Assembly: GCA_028456385.1 (NCBI GenBank)
Contig: JALNQF010000953.1
Span: 1 to 10,311 of the forward strand
DNA length: 10,311 nucleotides
DNA from: Ophiosphaerella korrae
Lineage: Eukaryota > Ascomycota > Dothideomycetes > Pleosporales > Phaeosphaeriaceae
Reading direction: 5' to 3'
Both the position numbers and the translations under genes were made by a program. This document shows, piece after piece, positions 1-8,539 of the stretch. The notes under the pieces are model-generated. The model did no database searches, was not told where the DNA came from, and saw only the letters and a list, made by a program, of their open reading frames with translations. The stretch's first letter is position 1. Each line of letters begins with the position of its first letter.

Positions 1-1536
1 CTCAAACGCGCCAGCCAAGCTTCCCGCCGTGGATGCGGCGCGACGATATTGTCCATCCAAGAAACACATTGGCTCCGACTAATGTCCTGGATGGCACCCA
101 ACATCATGGTCCTACCCGTGAAGTTGAAGCTTTTGGACTTGACGGCCACACCCTCAATCTCCATCCACCTCTTCACCATAAAGTACTCGTCGGATGTCCA
201 GCGTCCGAGGGAATTCAAAGATCATTAGAACGACTAGAGCAACACCGTCCCAGCCTTTTGCGCCTGCTACGTATGTTGTAGCGATGAGTTGGATACCATG
301 TGTGCACCGCAGCAGCTATGCGAGCTTTTTACTCAGTGAGGAGCACGTGGTGGCCACCATACTTTTGTTAAGGAGGCTATCGACTATTCTGCGGTCGCCT
401 GTGAACAGGTACCAGGCGCACGTATTCTGGTATAGGCCCATGAGCATGAAGCTTTGCTTTTCCGTCTCGTTACTTTGCAGATAGCCTGGCGGGCGCTCAA
501 CCTTGACGACTCTGCAGCTTAGTTTCGCGATTGTGCCGCTAGCGAGAATGACGGCTGTCCCGTAGAGTCCAAATGCAACCAGCGTCCCCGCGACACCTAG
601 GAAGAATAGGGAAAGGATGACGTGCCAAATGATCGAGCCCATGAAGGCATCCAAAGTAGACACAAAAGAACGTTGCTGAGTCAACTTGGAGAATTTCATG
701 ACATGTAACTTCTGCATCCGGCGGTGGCCGTTAGGTATTGCTGGCTGTTTTTTCTTGATGGTCTTTTGCCCTTGAGCGGTCGAGGGGCTAGAGGAGTGAG
801 TTTTCGCCTCGGTTTGTGACTCCCGCAGTTGCTGGTTGACTGATGTATTACCACTTGACGAGGACGTCGCTGAAGCGGACCGGTTGAATGCTTCTTTTGT
901 ATTAGGAGATACGGTTTGCGCTCGCGACATATTTGGTTCAGGTTCCCGCACTGGAGATGGCAGCGTATCAGGCATGTCTTCCCCGACACATCCTAGTCGA
1001 TTTACATGCCTGATGAGCATGGAACTCGCCCCACCATTGGCACAGAGAAAGACACTTCCCCAGCGCACATCCCATACCGTCCATCTTGGTGAGGGTTGCG
1101 TGCTTGCTTGATCAATAAACTCGGCACCCCGCTTCAAGAGCTTAGATAAGCCAGAGAGTACTCCAAGTTTTGGGAAGATATCGACCGATAAACGGCCGCA
1201 CAATGCAAGCTGGCCGACTAATTCATAATCCCGCTTGTAACTGGCCAGATGACATACAAGAGGAATCACCGCTGCCCACTCGCTCACAACGTAAGGGAGC
1301 GGCGGGACTGGCCAAATGGTAGCCGTGTTCCAAGGCTGAAACATCACTTCAATGGTGGCGTTGGTCGAACGATACATGATGTCGTAATATTTTGATGAAT
1401 CTTCGCAAAGTGGCGTATCAAGTGCTGGTTGAGATGCCGGGCGTAAATGCCAAAGCGGTGGTGGGTATAAAGTCGATATAAAGGATGGACAAGGCTGGGA
1501 ACTAAAAAAGGCTGATCGTAACACCTTCGAAACCAT
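1..1536 (-). pseudogene. Uncharacterised fungal membrane protein, left tandem copy (A), 3' end outside window, probably broken
   Basis: The frame is open from 1536 to a TAG at 316-318 (406 codons). The likely start is the ATG at 1375-1377, with A at -3. From there the distance to the conserved SEWAAVIPLVCHLAS block (residues 85-99 of the long frame) matches the intact start of copy B; the ATG at 1534-1536 has a poor context. Recognisable parts are a short hydrophobic N-terminal segment, a Ser/Thr-rich linker (about residues 190-270), a hydrophobic hairpin (about 302-338), RPPGYLQSNE (348-357) and a GDRRIVDSLLNKSM block. Homology to copy B continues past the stop: GWDGVALVVLM is in the original frame, but the stretch from about 200 to base 1 (for example SWMDNIVAPHPRR) is in another frame, a net 2-nt loss against B. 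The alignment between NKSM and GWDG has exactly B's length, so the TAG is not explained by an intron. The function of the family is unknown to me. An unseen splice pattern or sequence errors could rescue it. Confidence 0.62.
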
Positions 1537-1844
1537 AAGAATATGGAGGATTTTGGCACACTAATAAAACTCTTTTGATTGGGGTGTACATGTTGTTCCA
1601 TGCAAGCCCCGCTCTTTTCCGTTATCGTGGCATGGGCTCGATGATTCGACAGCCTTGTCACACATTTTTACGCGGCGAAGCGCACTGTTGTGACCGGTGA
1701 GAGGCTGCATATTGCTGCAATCGTTATTCGAAGATATGCGAGTCAGCAATGTAATTATTTTCTCGCCTCATCTGAGTTGATGTTTGTAAACTTCCGAAAC
1801 TGCTAATTGATCTCAATCCACCTTTTAGTGATATGCTCAACACC
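1537..1844. other. Intergenic spacer between the two membrane-protein copies
   Basis: About 300 bases between the stop of copy B and the open frame of copy A, which is transcribed in the same direction. It must hold the 3' end of B and the promoter and leader of A. I see no coding frame with recognisable content and no clear regulatory motif. Confidence 0.5.
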
Positions 1845-3257
1845 CTATACCTCGTTGACATGGTCAACCTTATGCCGCTGGGTGGTCTCCAAATGATTTT
1901 TGAGGATCTGTGCGCCCAGCAAAGCAAGTCGAGACGTCCTTTCAATCGCTTCCAGGTCGGACCGGTCGAAGCTAGACTCGTGTTCGGCTAACCCGCCTTC
2001 CTGACCAAGTTGGACCATGTTCAGCCAAGCGTCTCGCCGTGGATGCGGAGCAATTATCTCGTCCATCCAAGCAGTTCGGTCACTACCACTGAATGCCTGT
2101 ATAGCACCTAACATGACCGTTCGGCCCGTAAATTGGAAACTCGCCGCTTTGACAGCAACTCCCTCCGATTCAAGCCATTCTTCGCATAAATATTTGCTCG
2201 AGAAGCGGAATCGAAGTACCCAATTGAGCAGCATGAGAATAACAAGCGCAACGCCATCCCAGCCTTTTTGAGCCGCTACGTAGGTGATGGCCACTAGATG
2301 GATGATGTGTATAAAGGCAAAGACATTGGAAATGTAAGCCGTTCTTCCTGTTGGAGAGATGACCACCATTGTCTTGTTGAGTAAGGTATCGACTACTCCA
2401 CGGTCACCCACATAGAGATACCAGGTGTTTGAGTTTCTATGTGTGGCGACAAGCATGCACGCGAAATGGGTTTCATTGTTTTGCAGGTAGCCAGGAGGCC
2501 TTTCTACGCGCACGGAGGATGCTGCAACTTGCGCTATTGCCCCGCATAGCAGAATAACTGCGGTTCCATATAAACCGCAAAGTCCGAGGATAACGGATGC
2601 ACACGTCAGTAGAAACAACGTGCTCCACTCGATCACGCTTGCGGAAAGCGTTCTCTCCAGTTTACTAAGCAACGTGCTCTCTTGAGTGCTGGTGCGGCTG
2701 AAGTCCAACACATGTAGCGTCTGAAATCTTCGGTGGGGGCTGTCGCTCGTCTTGAATTAGCTATCCACGCGGTCGCGCTCGAAACTAGAGGGCATCTCTG
2801 TGATCGGTCCTGTTGCTCTGCTGATGGCGTAATCAGCGATCGTTGCGCTCAAAGCTCCGTTGGCACAAGGAAACACGCTTCCCCAACGCACATCGCGGAC
2901 AGTGCGGCTGGAAGATCCACGAACGCTGGCCTAGGACTCGTCAGTAACATTGTCTATGATGTAGCGGGAAAGCTGTAGCGTCGAGCTCACCTGGTCTAGA
3001 TACTCTGGTCCATTCTTGCAAAGTCTCGACAGGCTAGATAGCTCACCCAATTTGGGAAGCAAGCTGACCGAAATACGGCCCAAGAACGCAATATGCCCCG
3101 TGGTGTAGTAGTCGGTACGAAAACTGGCAAGGTGCAGGGCTAGGGGGATGATGGCCGCCCATTCAGTGACTATTGTTGGAAGCTTGGGCAAATTGAAGAA
3201 AGAATTGATGTCGAGTGATCCCTTGCTTGGTGTTCCAGAGGACTCAAAAAGACCCAT
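1845..3257 (-). pseudogene. Uncharacterised fungal membrane protein, right tandem copy (B), one in-frame stop
   Basis: Paralogue of the gene to its left, same strand and same block order. Exon 1 (3257-2991, 89 codons) carries TEWAAIIPLALHLASF and LLPKLGELSSLSRL; it starts at the ATG at 3255-3257. After the 60-nt intron, exon 2 continues in phase with VRDVRWGSVFPCANGA, then meets a TAA at 2757-2759. The same frame then runs open for over 300 codons to a TAG at 1845-1847. That part holds HRRFQTLHVLDFSR, a hydrophobic hairpin (about 2628-2520), RPPGYLQNNETHFACMLVA, WYLYVGDRGVVDTLLNKTM, two further hydrophobic segments around GWDGVALVILMLLNWVL, and a C-terminal WMDEIIAPHPRRDAWL block. No GT-AG pair of normal length and phase removes the TAA without also deleting the conserved CANG block. 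I therefore read it as a nonsense mutation; an unusual second intron or an upstream/downstream split gene is possible. Probably an integral membrane protein; role unknown. Confidence 0.62.
2931..2990 (-). other. Spliceosomal intron in membrane-protein copy B (60 nt)
   Basis: The intron begins GTGAGC, has the branch-point-like TTACTGAC 11 nt before the acceptor, and ends CCTAG. It falls in phase 0 after a CAG (Gln89). Removing it joins LDQ to ASVRGSSSRTVRDVRWG, which aligns with the uninterrupted IDQASTQPSPRWTVWDVRWG of copy A. The boundaries are therefore supported by the paralogue as well as by the splice signals. Confidence 0.88.
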
Positions 3258-3395
3258 ACTGCGTCACTCTCAGCGTAGAATTGGTGTGGAAATAAACGCG
3301 GAGCTCTAATTGTTATTGTGTACTACCCTTCCGCCTTATCTGTAGCTTGTGCACTCAGCGGCGAGGGATGAGGCTGTGCCGTGTGTGAGGATTTT

Positions 3396-4670
3396 TCATG
3401 CCTGATCTGACGGGAGGTAGTCGCGCGCCTGCTGGTATCCGTGTTCTTCCAAGGTCAATCGGAGATTGCTTTCAAGCTCACTGAGCCCGTATTCTTGGCA
3501 TAATTGGAGTCCAAACGATGGGTCTACGTATGTCCCTGCTGCGACGCCTGCTCTAATGCTACTGAAGTTTCCTCTTGTTCGAAATTTTGGAATTTCGCGC
3601 GCGTTATTGAAACCACCCGCTCTGACTATGTGGGTCGCATTGATCCAGAGGTCTTTCTTACGAATGGATACTTCGGTCTCACCAGCCTTGACTTGCAGAA
3701 ACGGCTCGAGAAAGTTCGGTTTGTCATCAGGTCTCGCGCCCTTCTCCGATGCATAGTTAAGAAGCGGCAGTAAGGCGTCCGTTAACTGTAGGAGTTCGCA
3801 CAGACGTAGACCGTCTGGATAGGAAATCCACGACTGCAGTCGGCTCCCTAGCGCTTCAACCTTTGTGTGTTGCTTAAGAGTTCCCATGATACGGTCCCGT
3901 TCAGACTTAGTCTTGCCAGCCAGCGTTATGAGCTCAGTTGCGTTGAGCCACCAGTCCGATTTACGCATGGACACAGCTTTCCCACCCAGTACCATCTGAA
4001 TGCAGCCAGACGATGGATGTTCTATTAGGACTTGGTCTTCGTACCGTTTCCAAGGCGTTTGTTGGTTGAGTAAAAGCTCCTCGCCGGGTTGTTCAATACG
4101 TCGACGTTTGGAAAGACTTGCCCGTGAAACATTTTCTACGCTGGACTCGACATGTTCTTGACTCTGTTCGCCTTCCTTTGGTACGTCGTTGTTATCCGGT
4201 GCAGGGTCCCATATCAGCGTAATTGTCTTAGGATACTCTCTCGGTTGCCAGCCAGACTTGAGTGTGCTTAGCGTGGGGAAGTCGAACGGCGTTCCCGCTC
4301 TTTTAGCAGCCATCTGCTGACCCCCATACCCGGCAGCCTGTAAAGCTTTCAACATGGAAGCTGATGACATTGGTTCTGTAGGCGATCCGGGGTCTAGTTC
4401 CAAATTCTGCGCCGGAACGATTGCCTCGAGCAGTTTGGCCGATTCTCTCAGGCACTCGCTTGCTGTCAGTCTCTTATAAGGATCCATCGTCAGCATGCTG
4501 GACTTAAGAAAGTCCAGTAAGTCGTCTGAATCCCAATCGTCAATCGCCTGAATAAGTATCTCGTACCAACGTTCATGATCGAAATGGTCCTCTACCATCG
4601 GGGCATCCGGGAGGCGATAAGGCCTAGCGACCATATGTCTACTTTGGAAGTGTAAGGGCGGTTCTGCCAA
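3396..4670 (-). CDS. Kinase C-lobe remnant plus two KilA-N/APSES-type domains (open reading frame)
   Basis: 424 codons are open. Residues about 20-85 are the end of the kinase C-lobe ([19 protein letters not shown] and [16 protein letters not shown], with the Arg of the kinase C-lobe). Residues 187-192 are a basic, NLS-like SKRRRI. The first KilA-N/APSES-type unit is about residues 213-308 ([20 protein letters not shown]) and the second about 320-412 ([20 protein letters not shown]). Both keep the signature of basic residues followed by W-[LI]-N-A-T. The first codons (about 1-18) are out-of-frame readings of the kinase VDIWSLG region, so this ATG is unlikely to be the original start. KilA-N/APSES domains bind DNA in fungal cell-cycle and developmental regulators and in DNA viruses and phages; the target here is unknown. 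Confidence 0.75.
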   Translation of the reverse strand: MAEPPLHFQSRHMVARPYRLPDAPMVEDHFDHERWYEILIQAIDDWDSDDLLDFLKSSMLTMDPYKRLTASECLRESAKLLEAIVPAQNLELDPGSPTEPMSSASMLKALQAAGYGGQQMAAKRAGTPFDFPTLSTLKSGWQPREYPKTITLIWDPAPDNNDVPKEGEQSQEHVESSVENVSRASLSKRRRIEQPGEELLLNQQTPWKRYEDQVLIEHPSSGCIQMVLGGKAVSMRKSDWWLNATELITLAGKTKSERDRIMGTLKQHTKVEALGSRLQSWISYPDGLRLCELLQLTDALLPLLNYASEKGARPDDKPNFLEPFLQVKAGETEVSIRKKDLWINATHIVRAGGFNNAREIPKFRTRGNFSSIRAGVAAGTYVDPSFGLQLCQEYGLSELESNLRLTLEEHGYQQARDYLPSDQA

Positions 4671-4993
4671 ATCTCTGGGGCAGCGTAGAGCTTCGTGCCG
4701 CAGAAGGTCTTTAGGAACGAGCCATCTCTAGCTAGTCCGAAATCAGCAATTTTGATGCAGAAATTGGCGGGCTCTCAGCACTGAACCAGAACGTTTTCCG
4801 GTTTGAGATCGCGATGTATGATCTTGCGCGAGTGTAGATAATCAAGAGCGTTAAGCGCCTGGCAGAGGAGTGTAACGGTCTCCCATTCAGTGATTGAAAT
4901 GTGTTCCGCTAGGTTCCCAAGGGGCAGATATTCCATTATTAGGCGAGGCCATTTCCGTTCGGTGTCGTAATCCTCGAACTTTACAATGTGATC

Positions 4994-5043
4994 CTAGGAA
5001 CAAGTTAGTGAATCTTTCTTCAGTGGTGCGAGTTACTCCTTAC
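4994..5043 (-). other. Spliceosomal intron in the kinase domain (50 nt)
   Basis: It starts GTAAGG, contains a perfect CACTAAC branch site 10 nt before the acceptor, and ends TTCCTAG. Removal joins the N-lobe (REVALLRNISH) to DHIVKFEDYDTERKWPRLIM in phase, giving a continuous kinase domain. This confirms a eukaryotic fungal gene. Confidence 0.92.
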
Positions 5044-5144
5044 ATGCGAAATATTACGCAAAAGTGCAACTTCTCTATCCCACCTTTCCCAGTGACCTTT
5101 GCCGTTCCGCAGGAACTTTTTAGCAGCATATATCCCACCGGTGC

Positions 5145-5963
5145 TCACATTAACAGTCCGGTAGACAGTCCCAAATTCGCGGCTTCCGATCTCTTACGAT
5201 CAATCCAGATCGGCCGCTGTTTCGGGTGCTGAATTGGAGTGTGTGATTCTGTTTGACCTGCGGTGGTCGGGTGGCTATCGATGTTGAGACCGAATGGGAT
5301 CGCCGTTCGCATCTCGGCCAGGTATGCATTCCTTAGATGTTTGTATTGTTCCGGGCAGGAATCAGCTTCGGGGTCCACAACGTCGTCCACCGAGAACTCG
5401 ATAACAGGGGCGTTGGGAAGCTCCTTAATGTTATGGCCGGTTATGATCCGTTTGTTCTTGATGTCAGGGAAGAGGATCCACGTGAAGTCGTTCGCTTTGT
5501 CCCGCCGTGTTCTCCGTTTTCGGTCCGGTGGATTTTTTCGTTTCTCTTTCCTTGCCTGGCCATCATAGCTGACTGCTGTTCCATGGGTAGACGAGTCTAT
5601 CAACACGAGCCGGCCGTGATGGTCCAACGTGATCCGGAAATGTGAGCCGCTTGTGCCAACGTTAGACTTCCCCATAAACACATCGCAGGTGTTTGGGTTG
5701 CTGCCGAATGCCCATCCGTCCTGGATATTCTTTGGCTTTTTGTTGAATGTGAAGCGCAGTCGCTGGCCAAAATCTTCCTTATCGCCATCCCCTTCGCCGT
5801 CCTCGTCTCCAACATTCGTCGCTACGCTCGACTCTCGGCTGGTAGCAGCTGTGAGAGGAGGTGGACGTACGTAGTATCGCCCGTTACGGCAGTCGGGAAA
5901 GATTTTCTTGGCGTGGTCGCTGATTGCCCTTAGTGTGAAGACAACCTTTGCGTCTTTATTCAT
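5145..5963 (-). CDS. FHA-domain N-terminal part of the kinase gene (still open reading frame)
   Basis: The frame opens at the ATG at 5961-5963 in a good context (AAAATGA) and runs 272 codons to a TAA after entering a wrong frame over the kinase glycine loop. The FHA domain spans about residues 68-135: WAFGSNPNTCDVFMG, then SGSHFRI with the conserved Ser-x-x-His pair (S105, H108), then a DSSTHGTAV turn equivalent to the usual Asn/His-Gly-Thr. An acidic stretch (residues 52-65) and a Lys/Arg-rich loop (139-155) flank it. Genuine homology probably ends at about residue 255 (RPIWIDR); the last 16 residues are frameshift-derived. If transcribed today it could make a free FHA protein without kinase. 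Confidence 0.72.
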   Translation of the reverse strand: MNKDAKVVFTLRAISDHAKKIFPDCRNGRYYVRPPPLTAATSRESSVATNVGDEDGEGDGDKEDFGQRLRFTFNKKPKNIQDGWAFGSNPNTCDVFMGKSNVGTSGSHFRITLDHHGRLVLIDSSTHGTAVSYDGQARKEKRKNPPDRKRRTRRDKANDFTWILFPDIKNKRIITGHNIKELPNAPVIEFSVDDVVDPEADSCPEQYKHLRNAYLAEMRTAIPFGLNIDSHPTTAGQTESHTPIQHPKQRPIWIDRKRSEAANLGLSTGLLM

Positions 5964-6240
5964 TTTGAGGAAATACGGCCAGGAAGCTTATTTAGGTTAG
6001 GAGCTTCTTTAGGGTTGCGGCTTCTGAGGAGAGAATGGGAGACGTGCAAGATGCATTTCAGCGGGGGCATAGGGTCGAGCGCCATAATATAGGCGCTGTC
6101 TGTTGGAGCGGCCACCTGAGTTGGCATGTCAAGGAGCAGGCGCGTATGATGCGAACGATTGGCAACGAAGGAAAGGTTGGGGGAGAGGCCCGAGCGTCCA
6201 GATGCGGGGTAGCGCCCAGACTCGGGGAAAGGAACTCCGA

Positions 6241-6250
6241 GTCATGTGAC
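6241..6250. promoter_or_regulatory. E-box-like GTCATGTGAC
   Basis: The 10-mer GTCATGTGAC is close to palindromic and matches the GTCAYGTGAC form bound by basic helix-loop-helix factors of the Cbf1/USF type. It lies 123 bases upstream of the plus-strand ATG, a reasonable promoter distance. A single 10-base match could be chance. Confidence 0.3.
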
Positions 6251-6295
6251 CACGCTTTGTCGTGCTTCTGAATCTCTAGTCTCAAGGCGCGTTCC

Positions 6296-6372
6296 TGCCT
6301 CTCTCATCCACCTCGCATCCTTCCCAGCCGCCCACCACCTCGGCCACTCTCAACCCACTCACCACCCTCAAT
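6296..6372 (+). promoter_or_regulatory. Pyrimidine-rich 5' leader before the ATG at 6373
   Basis: The stretch is very rich in C and T on the plus strand (CCTCTCTCATCCACC, CAACCCACTCACCACC) and ends CTCAATATG, with A at -3. CT-rich tracts next to the transcription start and leader are characteristic of expressed genes in filamentous ascomycetes. It supports both the strand and the chosen start of the coiled-coil gene. Confidence 0.55.
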
Positions 6373-6461
6373 ATGCCACTTATTCTAGCCGAGGAGCTGG
6401 ACACGCTGACCGTCCAGGATATTCAGGAATGGGATGAGCGAGCAGGCGATGCAGCCCGTTT

Positions 6462-6524
6462 GTACGTTTGGAATTGCCCCATTGGGCATGCAGCTCTCAG
6501 GCTAACGCAGACTCATCTTTTAAG
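6462..6524 (+). other. Spliceosomal intron 1 of the coiled-coil gene (63 nt)
   Basis: Donor GTACGT, branch site GGCTAACG and acceptor TTTTAAG. Splicing joins ARL to YIDVIDKRNLTSERWARL in phase. An earlier acceptor (GCAG ending at 6510) would meet a TAA within four codons, so the later one is preferred. Confidence 0.75.
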
Positions 6525-6712
6525 ATATATAGACGTCATCGACAAGCGTAATCTAACGAGTGAGCGGTGGGCGCGACTGCAGTAGGTCCTGGTTCGGGTC
6601 TACTGAGAGTTCTGCCAACGTTTTTGTACGAAGATGCCTTGTGCGTGAAAGGGACCAGCCATCTGAGGCCCGCGCTGTCGATGCCGATGGGCTTAATGCG
6701 AAATTACGGCAA

Positions 6713-6769
6713 GTAAGATGCACGCTCCATGTCAGGCTTGTACAGCGCTAATTGCTCAATACAATGTAG
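6713..6769 (+). other. Spliceosomal intron 2 of the coiled-coil gene (57 nt)
   Basis: Donor GTAAGA, branch-like GCGCTAAT and acceptor AATGTAG. Splicing completes an AA|G Lys codon and joins PMGLMRNYGK to QISPRRSPSPSE. The join requires the exon-2 frame that follows the putative frameshift near 6580, which independently supports that frameshift. Confidence 0.8.
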
Positions 6770-7632
6770 GCAAATCTCCCCAAGGCGTTCTCCATCCCCG
6801 AGCGAAACAGCCAGCACGGCCAGCACTCCTGTAACCGCTGGTGGCGAAGCAACAGAGGAAGAGCAGATTGAGTTCCTGCGGCGTAGGGCCGACGACAAGT
6901 ACAAGGAATTGAAGGACATGGGCGGCAGACCTTCTCGCGCGATAAACCCCGATCCCGGTCCCTGCCCCGCTTCTAGATCGGACATAGATAAGAAATACCA
7001 TGTCTCCGACCATTGGCATGGGGAAGTGGGACAGCTCGAGAGAGAGATGGAGCGATGGCTGGACTTTCGGTGGCGCCAGTTCAAAGTGCGGAAGGATTCG
7101 GACATATTCAACAAATACCAAGAGGCCATCCATGCATACCAAGAGAAGAAAGGAATCGATTGGGTCGTGGAGCTGCAGCTGGACCGCCAGACAAAGTTGA
7201 ACGAATGGCGAGAATACTACATCTATGAGCATCGGAAACGCCCCCCTCTTGAGAGGGAGCTGGAGCGGGCGAAAAGAGAGCTGGAACCAAGAAAGGAGGA
7301 AGTGAGGAAAGCTGAGCGGAATGGGTCGGTAGGGGGGGTTGACTGGTCGAGCGGGCTGGAGAACTGGTCAGGTATGATGAGAAGATATCACGCGCACAAA
7401 AGGAAGTGGAAATGGCGCAGAAGAGATTGGACGTGTTGAGGGTCGAAAAGTCACTCTCGGATGCCGAAAAGGACATCATGATCACGCAGGCGGAGGAAGA
7501 TCTTGAATCGGCACAGAAGCGTTTAGAATCCCAGAAGTCGGAGGAATTGGAGCAACTAAAGAAGGAAGCGGAAAGAAGAAGAGCCCAAGGACGTTTACGG
7601 GAGCAGCAAGGGGAGGTGGATTATGCCAACAC

Positions 7633-7970
7633 ACGTCTAAAACGGCGGGACACTCTACTGGAGTGGATCGCCGGACAGTTTGCGGAAATCGCTACCGAGT
7701 ACGCATCATCCGGTTGGGAGAGTCAGCACAACCGTCATCTACTGGACGGATGGGAGAAGTACTAGTCACATGCGCGAGAGGCTCCAAGTGGAGCAAGACA
7801 GAGTCGCTGAGATGGTACAAGAAGAGGCAGAGGTCGGATGCGAAAGCACGAGCGTGACTTGTTTCAGCGTGAAAAGAGTGGAGTAAAACGTAAGGAGGAA
7901 GAGTTCGAGACTCTATGGGCGTGGATTGGCGAGAGTTTCCAGAAATCGCTGCGAAATATGCGCCATCTGT
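7633..7970 (+). repeat. Degenerate internal duplication inside the coiled-coil gene
   Basis: Two similar units occur about 250 bases apart. The first (about 7633-7712) reads LKRRDTLLEWIAGQFAEIATEYASS. The second (about 7883-7970) reads VKRKEEEFETLWAWIG, then in another frame EFPEIAAKYAPS. The shared pattern is basic residues, a short helix, W-I, then F-x-E-I-A-x-x-Y-A-x-S. The second copy is split by an apparent 1-nt loss within GGCGAGAG near 7928-7935. Confidence 0.55.
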
Positions 7971-8539
7971 CAGGACAGCCAGTCCAACGGCGACCACCAG
8001 GGCGGGGACCAGGCTGCCCTACCGCATTCGAAGCCGTCACCAAATGAGTCAGCGTGCAAGGCTTCTCTGCCAAATGCGAGGAAGAGCACTCGACGCAAAG
8101 ACCGATCTGCCAGGAAGCAGTCACCGCTCAGTCAGGTCCAACCTTCAAAAGTATCCAAGCCCATCCAGAGGAGAAGACATCCACTCAATGAAAAATTGAA
8201 CGCTACCCGCCATACAGTGACAGTGTGGCCGCCTGAGGGTTATGCGAATGATGTGGGGCAAGCTAAAGAACAGGGACCACCTAAGGCGGCCGTGCGCAGG
8301 AGCAAACGGATATCTCAACAAGCATGTGACCCGGCGCCTCCCTTGGTTCGTGTAAGGGAAAAATCCTCTCGGTGTCGTCCAGATGGTACTCTACGCCGAC
8401 GTGCGCGCATATTGGAGCGTACAGAGAAGCTACATTCGCTAGAATCCAATCAAGAAGCCAAACCTGCTCAGTCAAGCACAACGGCCAGACGAAAACCAAC
8501 GCGACACACCACAGTCCACATAGACACAACATACTCTGG

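Larger units (their letters stand above)
3396..5963 (-). pseudogene. FHA / Ser-Thr protein kinase / double KilA-N (APSES-type) gene, broken in three places
   Basis: A single ancestral gene is readable in order on the minus strand: FHA domain, then a full protein kinase domain, then a basic SKRRR patch, then two KilA-N/APSES-type domains. The kinase keeps YAAKKF (ATP-binding Lys), IIHRDLKPENVL (catalytic loop), IADFGLA (metal-binding Asp), YAAPEIW and KVDIWSLG, so it is of Ser/Thr type. Breaks are: (i) a shift near 5190-5197 between RPIWIDR and EIGSREFG, best explained by one missing base; (ii) an in-frame TGA at 4775-4777, between the catalytic loop and DFG; (iii) a shift with apparently about six missing codons near 4608-4625 after WSLGLIA. 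The glycine loop reads GSREFG, with Arg in place of the second Gly. By family knowledge, FHA domains bind phosphothreonine peptides and KilA-N/APSES domains bind DNA; a nuclear signalling role is inferred. The gene is divergent from the coiled-coil gene at 6373. Sequence error could account for (i) but hardly for all three. Confidence 0.8.
5964..6372. promoter_or_regulatory. Divergent intergenic region (promoters of the kinase gene and the coiled-coil gene)
   Basis: About 410 bases separate the start codon of the minus-strand FHA-kinase gene from that of the plus-strand gene. Overlapping open frames occur here on both strands (6035-6271 plus, 6058-6285 minus), but neither looks like protein. 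The only motifs I can point to are the E-box-like site and the CT-rich leader listed separately. Confidence 0.55.

Noticed and set aside
300..350. Possible 47-nt intron (GTATGG...CATAG) removing the TAG in membrane copy A
   Set aside because: Splicing would put the following GWDGVALVVLM block out of frame and shorten an interval that already matches copy B in length.
1465..1485. TATAAAG and GATATAAAGG as TATA boxes
   Set aside because: They are oriented on the plus strand, while the adjacent gene is on the minus strand. They also lie inside the longer open frame, with no plus-strand gene downstream.
4770..4780. TGA in the kinase as a selenocysteine or programmed readthrough codon
   Set aside because: Fungi of this type lack selenocysteine insertion as far as is known. 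The gene has two other lesions, and there is no readthrough context, so nonsense mutation is simpler.
5263..5874. Plus-strand frames opposite the FHA segment
   Set aside because: They are shadows of the minus-strand FHA gene, which has conserved FHA residues and a good start codon.
5990..6020. TTTAGGTTAGG and TTTAGGGTT resembling telomere repeats
   Set aside because: Only two or three imperfect units are present and they are not in tandem array, so chance is sufficient.
6704..7232. Minus-strand open frames opposite the coiled-coil gene (6704-7129 and 6756-7232)
   Set aside because: They lie antisense to a highly charged, Glu/Lys/Arg-rich coding stretch, which commonly creates open antisense frames. 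They show no domain sense and no good start context.
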